Shown: positions 6,546 to 12,606 of the stretch, piece after piece
Layout: each line of letters begins with the position of its first letter
How positions within the stretch are numbered: position 1 is the first letter of the stretch
Assembly: GCA_031267075.1 (NCBI GenBank)
Contig: JAIRZU010000027.1
Span: forward strand, 1-14,081
DNA length: 14,081 nt
Direction: 5' to 3'
Source: Holosporales bacterium
GTDB lineage: Bacteria; Pseudomonadota; Alphaproteobacteria; RUG11792
The notes under the pieces: generated by a model
The model's input: only the letters and a program-made list of their open reading frames with translations
What the model was told of the DNA's origin: nothing
The model's database searches: none
Made by a program: the position numbers and the translations under genes

Positions 6546-7922
6546 ATGAAGAAATTATATTTGGTTGGCTGTCTTGCGCTTCTTGCAGCTCCATCCGTTT
6601 TGGCTGCCGGTCCGAAATTGACAATCTCCGGTTCTGCGACTGGCTTCATGTCATTTACCACCCCTAAAAATGGATATTACAAGGGGGATGGAACAAACGC
6701 AGGAGGAGTCCCCGGAGAGTATCCGAGTGTGCAGAAAAGTTCGCTTGATACATCATCGCCCAGAGTAGTCGGTGGTGAGGTTGACCTGGTATTTGCTGCT
6801 AAAGGGAAGTTTAGCAAAGGCGTGCTCAAAGAAGTAGATTACGGCGCCATAATCGAATTCGACGCGATGAAGGGCGATACTGGAGTCGACAAGATGTATG
6901 TCTACGTCGGAAACAACCGCTACGGTGTACTGCAGATGGGAAACGTCAAAGGTCCAGAAGCAACATACCAGTGCAATGGTCAGTCTCTGTGTGGTGGAAC
7001 ATTGGGAGTAGATGGAACTGTGCCAAGCGATGTTGATTATAGCACCGGTGTGATTACGCCACTCTATGTGATCGGTTACACAAACAAGGCCACAAAGGTC
7101 GTGTACTACTCTCCAAGGGTGTATGGTGTTCAGCTTGGCTTCGCGTTCACTCCAGATACGAAGCACATTGGGCATGCTCCTAAAAACAGAACAACTGGTA
7201 GCTCGAAGTTTGGAAACGATATTGGTCTCTACTATCCAACGGATGAGAAGGCTGAGAGACCTTCAGGGCGTGCAAGCATATCAGTTGGTTTGAATCATCA
7301 GCACGAATGGACTCCCAAAGTCAAAACAGAATTTTCTGCTGTGTACCTGCATGAAAACACTAGAGATATAAAAGTAGCTGGGGTGGATAATCCGATTAAA
7401 TTGCATAAGGTAAGCGCCTATACACTTAGCGCCAAGGTCTTCTACGGGAACTTCGGAGTTGGAGTTGGATATATCAACAACGGCAAGTCTCGCATGCCGA
7501 AGGATTATTCTGTCTTTAACCCAGCTGCAGGTCCAGTAACTCATCATGGTGGCTTCCTATCAGATGAGGGAGGAAATGCCGGAAGAGTATGGAACCTCGG
7601 GGTACAGTATATATACGATGACTGGAAATTCGCGGCTGTGTACCACAGGTCTAGTAGGAAGGTTACTCACAGCGAGTCAACCAGAGGGAATATGCTGACC
7701 CTCACAGCGGACTATAAAGTATGTGATGGGTTTGGAGTGTTCTTCGAGTTCGACCACATACAGACGAAATCGTGTGAGAGGGCATGTGTGTTGCGTAACT
7801 TGATGGTGAACAATGGGCTTGATGCTGTCGCTGCTGCTGCCGCTGGTACCCCTGGGAAAGCCCAGGCAATTAAAAAGCAGACGTGTCAGCTGTATGCGGT
7901 TGGTATGAAGGTGAGCTTCTAG
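6546..7922 (+). CDS. Gram-negative general porin (outer-membrane beta-barrel)
   Basis: This encodes an outer-membrane channel. I chose the ATG at 6546 (MKKLYLVGCLALLAAPSVLA) because it begins a textbook signal peptide with cleavage near VLA-AGP; starting at 6516 would bury that peptide behind ten residues. The precursor has 458 residues. The mature protein starts LTISGSATGF, as in trimeric porins of the Porin_4 type, continues with alternating amphipathic beta strands (GVQLGFAFTP, FGVGVGYINN, WKFAAVYHRS) and ends in Phe (AVGMKVSF), the outer-membrane assembly signal. Six cysteines are present (CNGQSLC, VCDG, CERAC, TCQL), unusual for classical porins. A short Ala-rich loop (AVAAAAAG) lies near the end. 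Its stop codon overlaps that of the convergent gene. The exact pore family is not certain. Confidence 0.9.
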   Translation: MKKLYLVGCLALLAAPSVLAAGPKLTISGSATGFMSFTTPKNGYYKGDGTNAGGVPGEYPSVQKSSLDTSSPRVVGGEVDLVFAAKGKFSKGVLKEVDYGAIIEFDAMKGDTGVDKMYVYVGNNRYGVLQMGNVKGPEATYQCNGQSLCGGTLGVDGTVPSDVDYSTGVITPLYVIGYTNKATKVVYYSPRVYGVQLGFAFTPDTKHIGHAPKNRTTGSSKFGNDIGLYYPTDEKAERPSGRASISVGLNHQHEWTPKVKTEFSAVYLHENTRDIKVAGVDNPIKLHKVSAYTLSAKVFYGNFGVGVGYINNGKSRMPKDYSVFNPAAGPVTHHGGFLSDEGGNAGRVWNLGVQYIYDDWKFAAVYHRSSRKVTHSESTRGNMLTLTADYKVCDGFGVFFEFDHIQTKSCERACVLRNLMVNNGLDAVAAAAAGTPGKAQAIKKQTCQLYAVGMKVSF

Positions 7923-8341
7923 GGCTCTTCAAGCTCAAGGCGCCATATCTCCTCTCGGCTGTAATTGGTGCCTTTGCATGAGAAGTTTATGAGGAGCGCA
8001 TTTATAATCGGTCTGAAAATTGTGTGGTCATCGTGCTCCTCTATGGAGTCTTCTACGTGATCCTGTGGTAGCTCTGATGGTTTGTTATGTCTGAACTTCA
8101 CAATCGAATATATTTTGAATGGATTGTAGAGTTTCAGAAGTGGGATATTCGGCAGATCAGTCGTTTCGATGAGGCAACGTAGCTTCATTGGCCGCGGTCG
8201 CCCCGACGAAATAAGTGCATTGAAATCAAGATCTCGGCTGATTTGCTCCTTCATTACCGGGATAATCTCCTGGGTAGCATGCCTCGACACTAGCAACGTT
8301 CCATCACTAGATTCGATTTTTAAAATGGATAAGTTTGTCAT
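7919..8341 (-). CDS. Conserved-looking hypothetical protein, 140 residues
   Basis: The ATG at 8341 is preceded by AAGGAAAA at good spacing, which supports both the start and real translation. I do not recognise the family. The protein has no signal peptide or membrane segment. It has a mixed alpha/beta look, with the stretch SSGRPRPMKLRCLIETTDL, an acidic patch (EDSIEEHDDH) and a polar tail (EEIWRLELEEP). It converges on the porin gene, and the two TAG stops share one CTAG (7919-7922). No terminator lies between them. Upstream it is divergent from the decayed leader copy at 8482. Cytoplasmic location is inferred from the lack of export signals. Confidence 0.7.
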   Translation of the reverse strand: MTNLSILKIESSDGTLLVSRHATQEIIPVMKEQISRDLDFNALISSGRPRPMKLRCLIETTDLPNIPLLKLYNPFKIYSIVKFRHNKPSELPQDHVEDSIEEHDDHTIFRPIINALLINFSCKGTNYSREEIWRLELEEP

Positions 8342-8481
8342 GATATTTTCCTTTCAATATGTTGGATTTCTTTAGACTCCCTCTATGTCTCTGATGTATC
8401 ATTTGGGAGGTCTTTAACGCGGTAGGCAGCTCTTGCTGGCACTACCTATCAATAAGGTTACTCACTTTCCACGTAGGCAGT

Positions 8482-8526
8482 CAAATTATTTTTACGCCCA
8501 TGTGAAAGATAATTTCATCCGTTAAC
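8482..8526 (+). repeat. Leader-family block, decayed copy
   Basis: This 45-bp block matches 12222-12177 on the minus strand, including an exact 22-base run that starts AAATTATTTTTACG and ends CCCATGTG, and the end CATCCGTTAAC. It includes the dyad 8485-8493/8505-8513, where one pair has changed to G-T so that pairing is kept. Sixty-eight bases later comes GGAGGG and an ATG at 8595, a spacing close to the 65 bases in the intact copies. That frame stops after seven codons, so the gene it once drove appears lost. Confidence 0.7.
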
Positions 8527-8582
8527 CCCTTAGCCACCATTCCCCCTGATCATATATCTAAAGATATAACCTTTAATGGAGG

Positions 8583-8715
8583 GAGACATTTACCATGCTA
8601 GTGATGAAGCCTGTTTAAGTACTAACCACAGTGGTGTTGTACTCTGGGTTGGTACGCTTCCCAAGCATTATGACAGTGTGAATTCACGCCAATCAATCAG
8701 ATAGGTAAATGTCTC
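8583..8715. repeat. 133-bp segment bounded by a perfect 12-bp inverted repeat
   Basis: GAGACATTTACC (8583-8594) is the exact reverse complement of GGTAAATGTCTC (8704-8715). Pairing can extend outward with a bulge (GG/CC, then TAATG 8574-8578 with CATTA 8726-8730). The interior has smaller palindromes such as GTGAATTCAC. It could be the closing helix of a small RNA or the ends of a small mobile element. I see no target duplication and no known RNA signature. Confidence 0.45.
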
Positions 8716-8754
8716 ACCCTGGCCACATTATGGGTTGAGAGGGCTAACTCCTAT

Positions 8755-8815
8755 GGAGTATGTTGGTAAAGTTCTCGAGGCAGGTTGGTTGTCTCATAGA
8801 GGATGAGCTTGTACA
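8755..8815 (+). promoter_or_regulatory. 61-bp block upstream of tRNA-His, shared with the tRNA-Arg locus
   Basis: It runs from GGAGTATGTTGGTA to GAGCTTGTACA and matches the minus-strand block 13971-13911 at most positions, including the run GTTGTCTCATAGAGGATGAG. It ends 53 bases before tRNA-His, and the other copy ends 55 bases before tRNA-Arg, in the same orientation relative to the tRNA. TTGTCT followed after 17 bases by TACATG is a possible promoter. The promoter role is inferred from position. Confidence 0.5.
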
Positions 8816-8868
8816 TGATTCAGATTGACATTCCACTAGGTGGTATGAGAACATGACGATGTGAGATG

Positions 8869-8945
8869 GCGGATGTAGCTCAGTCGGTTAGAGCGTTAGA
8901 TTGTGGCTCTAGAGGTCGTCGGTTCGATTCCGATCATTCGCCCCA
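8869..8945 (+). tRNA. tRNA-His (anticodon GTG)
   Basis: The cloverleaf is complete. The acceptor stem pairs GCGGATG with CATTCGC. The anticodon loop TTGTGGC carries GTG. The T arm is GTCGG TTCGATT CCGAT. The discriminator is C at 8942 and CCA is encoded at 8943-8945. A G at 8868 sits where the His-specific G-1 is needed to face C73, which confirms the identity. The gene is 17 bases before tRNA-Thr, so the two are probably co-transcribed. Confidence 0.97.
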
Positions 8946-8962
8946 TGTGTACTGGTACCAAT

Positions 8963-9038
<76 letters not shown>

Positions 9039-9555
9039 TCTGTCCTACGGAGAGGGTTAGCGGGAGTGGCCTACAGCGTGGGTCCAATTTCCATTGCCCG
9101 TTCCAATCGAGGAAGAACGCACCACTTGGGTTGTCGCCGTTGATGTATTCAGCCGTTCGGGTAGTTGTGCGACAACCAAAGAGCCTAAGTCTCGTTAGGA
9201 AAAAATCCAGCGAAGCCAGATCATTGTGCAAGCGCAGTACGCAAACGACAAGAGAGCCTTCACCCGAAGATGAATGAAATATCATCACTCAACTTGATCC
9301 ACTCTACATACCCTCCACACTCCTCCCCACAACTGGACCCTGTATGAGAAACTGAGCAGAGGCCGCCAACACACGGCCTCTCCCTCCTCGCCACCAACCG
9401 TTTTCAAGTGGGACGAGGGTTTGTCCCTGCATGGATGCCGCCAAGGAGGAGCTGCATTAAGACACATGATGCGAGGGATTTGGAGGGTATGCGAAAGGCT
9501 GCCCAGCTAGCCAGACCCAGAAATACGTGGATAGCCCCCCTCTGGGCACCCACCA
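9039..9555. other. Gene-free region after tRNA-Thr, rich in inverted repeats
   Basis: No convincing protein gene lies in these 517 bp; the open frames have no start signal or recognisable product. It contains a perfect 9-bp stem (9129-9137/9169-9177, GGTTGTCGC/GCGACAACC), a small hairpin CCTAA/TTAGG (about 9184-9199), and the larger nested structure at 9307-9491. Near the left end of the DsbA-like gene, CCCAGA/TCTGGG can form a weak hairpin without a T-tract. Confidence 0.55.
9307..9491. ncRNA. Candidate structured RNA, 185 nt, strand unknown
   Basis: An exact 11-bp closing helix pairs CATACCCTCCA (9307-9317) with TGGAGGGTATG (9481-9491). Nested inside is a 7-bp helix (9320-9326/9445-9451, CTCCTCC/GGAGGAG). 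Within that lie an 8-bp hairpin AGAGGCCG/CGGCCTCT (9358-9381) and a 5-bp hairpin GGGAC/GTCCC (about 9412-9429). Such nesting in a long gene-free spacer next to tRNAs suggests a functional RNA. I tested it by eye against RNase P RNA, SRP RNA, 6S RNA and tmRNA landmarks and found no match. Confidence 0.4.
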
Positions 9556-10359
9556 TTACTCAGCCGGAGACTCCTCTTTAAGAATAGCTTCGTAAGCCTC
9601 TTTGAGGGTTTTAAACTGCCTCACACCATACATAATAATCGGAAGAACCACCTCATTACTATCTCCAGGTATCTCTGAGCGGTATATCGTGAATTGCCTC
9701 ATGACGACACCTCGGTATGCGTCTCTTTCTGTCGAGATGGCCTGGAGTATATCATCTACCGTGAACTCGAATCCTAGGGCAGCCATTGCCGTTGGGAATA
9801 GCTGCTCGCCGCTCAGTGCATCAAGTTGCTCTTGAGGTATTGCTTTAAATTTCTCATTAACCAGCTTTTCACATTCCTTCTCATCAGCTGCTGTTCCATC
9901 CTTCTGCATCTGCTCTTTCATCTCAGCTAGCAGTCTCTCCTTAAGCCTCTGGGTGATCAGCTCTTTGCGCCTCGCTCTATTTGGGGATCTAACTTTGTGG
10001 AGAGTGGCCATGTATCTCTTCATGAGATTTATGTAGACCTGATGGTAGCGTACAGGATCACTGTGCGCAGCCAGGTGAATCAGCTTCATAAAGAAAAGAT
10101 CAGCTGAACCAGCCGGTACGAATCTCAAGATAATTTTGCAGTCCTTATGCTCATCGCAGAATTTCTTAACATCCTCAACAACGAATTGTGCGCAGTGTGC
10201 ACATGTCATGGAAACATAGACTATGACCTCATTCTTTGCATCATGATCTCCGAGTCGAAGTTCCGTTATGACAGTTGGTTGCTGCATTGGAATCACCCTA
10301 GCGCACATTGCACATCCGACGCTACAGAGAACTGCTATCATTATTCGTATCGATTTCAT
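9556..10359 (-). CDS. DsbA-like periplasmic thiol-disulfide oxidoreductase
   Basis: This is probably a thioredoxin-fold protein acting on disulfides of exported proteins. The start at 10359 follows a strong GAGGGGG site. Residues 1-20 form a signal peptide (MKSIRIMIAVLCSVGCAMCA). The active site CAHC is at residues 53-56 (VSMTCAHCAQF), and VVLPIIMYG near residue 240 supplies the expected cis-Pro. Between them is a helical, charged insertion with Lys/Glu-rich stretches (KERLLAEMKEQMQK), as in DsbA-type proteins. The 267-residue length fits the Thioredoxin_4/DsbA group of Rickettsiales. Extra cysteines in the signal region leave a lipoprotein possible but not well supported. It lies 81 bases after rppH and has its own possible promoter. 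The six-cysteine porin is a plausible client, by inference. Confidence 0.85.
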   Translation of the reverse strand: MKSIRIMIAVLCSVGCAMCARVIPMQQPTVITELRLGDHDAKNEVIVYVSMTCAHCAQFVVEDVKKFCDEHKDCKIILRFVPAGSADLFFMKLIHLAAHSDPVRYHQVYINLMKRYMATLHKVRSPNRARRKELITQRLKERLLAEMKEQMQKDGTAADEKECEKLVNEKFKAIPQEQLDALSGEQLFPTAMAALGFEFTVDDILQAISTERDAYRGVVMRQFTIYRSEIPGDSNEVVLPIIMYGVRQFKTLKEAYEAILKEESPAE

Positions 10360-10403
10360 ATCCCCCTCTACATCGCGTAGCGGCTATAAGCAAACAGCTC
10401 CAT

Positions 10404-10409
10404 ATTATA
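10404..10409 (-). promoter_or_regulatory. Possible -10 box for the DsbA-like gene
   Basis: The minus strand reads TATAAT, a perfect -10 match, 44 bases upstream of the ATG at 10359. The -35 region is poor, with no TTGACA-like hexamer at 16-18 bases. It would give a leader of about 38 nt that includes the GAGGGGG site. Confidence 0.4.
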
Positions 10410-10440
10410 TTCTACACTTTTACGAGAGATTTTAAATCAA

Positions 10441-10950
10441 TCATGTGCTGGGAGTATTCCAGTACCAAGTGAATTTTTTGAAAACGTCAACGTACAATCT
10501 CTTCTTGAAGTGCACGGATAGCCTTATCACATTCCCGGTTGACATCCACCTCCAAGCGTCAAACTCCCTATGGGAAGTAAAGTTAATATTGATGCCGCTG
10601 TCGTCACCTAAAAACTTCAAAAGAAACCACTTCTGCCGTTGCCCAACTATTTTATTTCCCTTGCGCCGAAGCGCGTACGGAACTAGGTACTCAAGCCACT
10701 CGTCCGTCTCAGCTATAACATCAACATTATCAGTTCCAACTTCCTCTTTTAACTCCCTTAGAGCTGCTTCCAGAGGGGTCTCTCCCTTCTCAATTCCGCC
10801 TTGTGGCATCTGCCACGGCTTCTTTAAAAACCACGATATCATTTGCGCATTGACAGAGTTTCTCTTGCCGGCAAAAACCTTTTTATCGTGGTTAACCAAT
10901 ACCATTCCGACCCCCATCCGGAAACGATCGTCATCAAATTTCTCAGACAT
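10441..10950 (-). CDS. rppH: RNA pyrophosphohydrolase (Nudix hydrolase)
   Basis: RppH removes pyrophosphate from the 5' end of triphosphorylated RNA, which starts 5'-dependent decay; family members can also cleave dinucleoside polyphosphates. The Nudix box is complete at residues 51-73: G51, E57, R65-E66-L67, E69-E70 and G72. The preceding WQMPQGGIEKGE is the typical RppH form. VFAGKRN near residue 26 and the late FDAWRWMS also match the family. The protein has 169 residues, the usual length. The start at 10950 (MSEKFDDDRFRMGVGMVL) has no strong ribosome binding site. It lies 81 bases upstream of the DsbA-like gene on the same strand. Confidence 0.94.
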   Translation of the reverse strand: MSEKFDDDRFRMGVGMVLVNHDKKVFAGKRNSVNAQMISWFLKKPWQMPQGGIEKGETPLEAALRELKEEVGTDNVDVIAETDEWLEYLVPYALRRKGNKIVGQRQKWFLLKFLGDDSGININFTSHREFDAWRWMSTGNVIRLSVHFKKRLYVDVFKKFTWYWNTPST

Positions 10951-10978
10951 ATAGAGTTCAACAAATCAGCGCACTAGC

Positions 10979-11008
10979 ATAGTACCACATAACCGGCGTG
11001 AATTACAA
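10979..11008 (-). promoter_or_regulatory. Likely rppH promoter
   Basis: On the minus strand TTGTAA (11008-11003) and TACTAT (10984-10979) are separated by 18 bases. The predicted start near 10972 leaves a leader of about 22 nt before the ATG at 10950. The remaining 11009-11170 holds nothing I recognise apart from a seven-G run at 11056-11062. Confidence 0.45.
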
Positions 11009-11170
11009 ACTCCCATCAGATGCAGAAACGCCATTTGAGGTAGTGGCGCTCCTGTGGGGGGGATAACTGTATGTCTGCATCGTACGGTCTGCCGGATCGG
11101 TCGTTAGTACGCTACTTCCGGTGGTCCTGTTTTCCGAGGTGTATATGAGTAGCGAGCGGACTGCGCGGAA

Positions 11171-12111
11171 TCATGCAGCTTCGCCTGGCGTTCCTCCCTC
11201 TGCCGGTGCGGGAGGTTCGATGTACTCGGCGTCGATCATGTGCCATCCGAATCCTTGGTTGTATATCTGGTATGTACCTTTATTGTAGACGTAGTTACTG
11301 CGGGTTACAGTATGGAGGTGTAGTTGGCTGGAGATCCATTGCGGTACACCCTCGGCACTTGAGAAGTTTACCCACCTCACACTGTTGTCGTCCACTGATT
11401 CGGTACCTCGTGTGTGCTTCCATGGTAGTGTGAGTATTGTGATATGTCCATTCTTCATGTACGGTCTGCTGTAAGGTGTGTAATAGTTGAAGCTGAGAGT
11501 GGACGGGGCATCGCAGTTCCAATGACCTATATTCGTTGTCTCATCCTTCCGGCTACTGTTGACACAGAAGCACGCGTATTCCTGGCGTACTACTGCTGTT
11601 CCTCTCTGAGTGTATATCCACCCGCCAGTGGTTGTAATGGTGTTGTCCGGTCGCAAGGAACTATCGGGACCTGTCATGCACGCTATCCACATGCTGCGTA
11701 AAGGCTCCTCAATCCGGCTCCCAGCCATTATGCTTTGCGCGTGTGCGTATGCTATGGCTATTCCGAGTGAGCCTAGCCATGGGGGAGCGATTATGGCAGC
11801 GTGGATTGCCGGGAGACCGTGATCCAGATCTTCGATCATTTGTCGTACTCCGGGCTTCTCGCCCTTGGTCTGATTATCGAGTTCACTGTGGAGTACATGC
11901 GTTGCTGCACTAAGTCCTACTACTGTTCGCTTCAGTTCACCTATCTCACGGTATATCCCAGTACCTCCAACTGGAACTACCTGAGGTGCAGCTCTCTCAA
12001 CTACAGGACTCTCTCTCTCTCTAGAACTCCACGGCTTCCACCGCTTCCATGCACCTCTGCCATGCCTGTAACACACAGTGCTACCGTTAAACTGATTAGC
12101 TTGCTTTTCAT
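11171..12111 (-). CDS. Unrecognised exported protein, out of frame at an (AG)7 tract; candidate phase-variable gene
   Basis: The best start is the ATG at 12111, five bases after AAGGGGAGGAA and at the end of a conserved leader. It encodes a good signal peptide (MKSKLISLTVALCVTGMA) but reaches TAG at 12003-12001 after 36 residues. The long body frame (to 11171) is open from 12076 but begins there with a GTG that has no ribosome binding site and destroys the signal peptide. The frames cross at (AG)7 (12009-12022). Losing one AG unit, or gaining two, joins them as VLERESPVVERAAPQVV. The joined protein would have about 312 residues. The body includes helical segments (EIGELKRTVVGLSAATHVL), a possible hydrophobic patch (PPWLGSLGIAIAYAHA) and a Cys-containing region (CFCVNSSRKDET). 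I recognise no family. Phase variation is inferred; a fixed frameshift or sequencing error is the alternative. Confidence 0.65.
12009..12022 (-). repeat. (AG)7 dinucleotide tract at the frame junction
   Basis: The plus strand reads CT seven times; the minus strand encodes alternating Glu and Arg. Short dinucleotide tracts are prone to slipped-strand errors. Counting the frames, n=6 or n=9 joins the signal peptide to the body, and n=7 as seen here does not. Confidence 0.85.
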
Positions 12112-12222
12112 TAGGATTCCTCCCCTTGAGGATAAAGATTCTATAAGTAGGTTAGCATGTGAAGGGTTAAAAAGTAGTTAACGGATGAGATTATTTTTGC
12201 ACATGGGCGTAAAAATAATTTG
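12112..12222 (-). promoter_or_regulatory. Conserved leader driving the exported-protein gene (copy 2)
   Basis: From the gene outward it holds an AAGGGGAGGAA ribosome binding site (12127-12117), a -10-like TATAGA (12145-12140), a weak -35 TTAACC (12170-12165, 19-base spacing), the CATCCGTTAAC segment and the distal dyad. The part 12112-12202 is nearly identical to 13984-14073. Such near-identity in non-coding DNA points to recent duplication or gene conversion, or to strong shared control. Confidence 0.75.
12190..12219. promoter_or_regulatory. Dyad in the leader, possible operator
   Basis: ATTATTTTT (12190-12198) and AAAAATAAT (12211-12219) are perfect 9-bp inverted arms around 12 bases. The dyad recurs at 8485-8513 with one pairing-preserving change. 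It lies upstream of the -10 box at a distance suited to an activator or operator. It is too AT-rich to be a normal terminator for yggT. Confidence 0.45.
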
Positions 12223-12300
12223 CATCCCATAAACGTACTCCAGTACCATAAATATACGAGGTGGTTGTTCAAGCTCCTCCGTCCTGTAGAACTCAAGGAA

Positions 12301-12597
12301 TCACAGCAATGAGTAGAAGGCGTTGACGAGTATGATCTTCGTGATGTGCAAGGCGAGGAATATTGCGAGGATGGAGAGGTCGAGTCCCATTATCGGTGGC
12401 AGCACTCGTCTGATCGTTGCTAGGAGCGGCTCGATCTTCCCCATCAGGAAAACGTAGATCTTAAAGAAAAGCCCATTCCTATCCTTGACCGCCCCGAAGA
12501 ACACGAACCAGCCGAGTATGACGTATCCCATCAGGACGTACTCCACCACGTTTATGATCTCATGTAGTATCTCGATTAGCAGGCACAGTACGAACAT
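12301..12597 (-). CDS. yggT: YggT family integral membrane protein
   Basis: This is a small 98-residue membrane protein with two hydrophobic regions (about residues 5-38 and 72-95) and the family's central IEPLLATIRRVLPPIMGLDLSI-like segment, here split as PLLATIRRVLPP and MGLDLSILAIF. YggT proteins are widespread near cell-division or shape genes, but their role is poorly defined. The ATG at 12597 lacks a clear ribosome binding site and lies nine bases after the mreB stop, so it is probably translated with mreB from one message. No clear terminator follows. Confidence 0.88.
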   Translation of the reverse strand: MFVLCLLIEILHEIINVVEYVLMGYVILGWFVFFGAVKDRNGLFFKIYVFLMGKIEPLLATIRRVLPPIMGLDLSILAIFLALHITKIILVNAFYSLL

Positions 12598-12606
12598 AAT
12601 CCGAAC

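Larger units (their letters stand above)
8342..8868. other. Gene-free region with relic leader, inverted repeats and tRNA-linked block
   Basis: I see no credible protein gene in these 527 bp. Contents in order: a hairpin at 8421-8446 (GGTAG/CTACC outer stem, no T-tract); a 45-bp block shared with the leader at 12177-12222; an ATG at 8595 opening only a seven-codon frame; a perfect 12-bp inverted repeat (8583-8594/8704-8715); and a 61-bp block (8755-8815) also found upstream of tRNA-Arg. Confidence 0.6.

Noticed and set aside
9241..9273. GCAAACGAC followed by a short frame, like the resume codon and tag start of tmRNA (Ala-Asn-Asp)
   Set aside because: The frame would read ANDKRAFTRR and stop, without the hydrophobic Ala-Ala end needed for a proteolysis tag. 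No matching T arm or acceptor piece is nearby.
9285..9555. RNase P RNA, SRP RNA or 6S RNA in the structured spacer
   Set aside because: I found no GAGGAAAGTCC or ACAGAAA landmark, no GGAAGGAAGCAGCC core, and no convincing 6S bubble on either strand. Only the general fold is supported.
10445..10954. A 169-codon open frame on the plus strand opposite rppH
   Set aside because: It is an exact antisense shadow of a gene with a complete Nudix box, and its translation shows no domain or start signal.
11056..11062. Seven-G run as a phase-variation tract
   Set aside because: It lies between genes and not near a promoter that I can identify, so it has no visible consequence.
12230..12250. GTACT/AGTAC hairpin after yggT as a terminator
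   Set aside because: It has a five-base stem, a two-base loop and no T-run, too weak to call.
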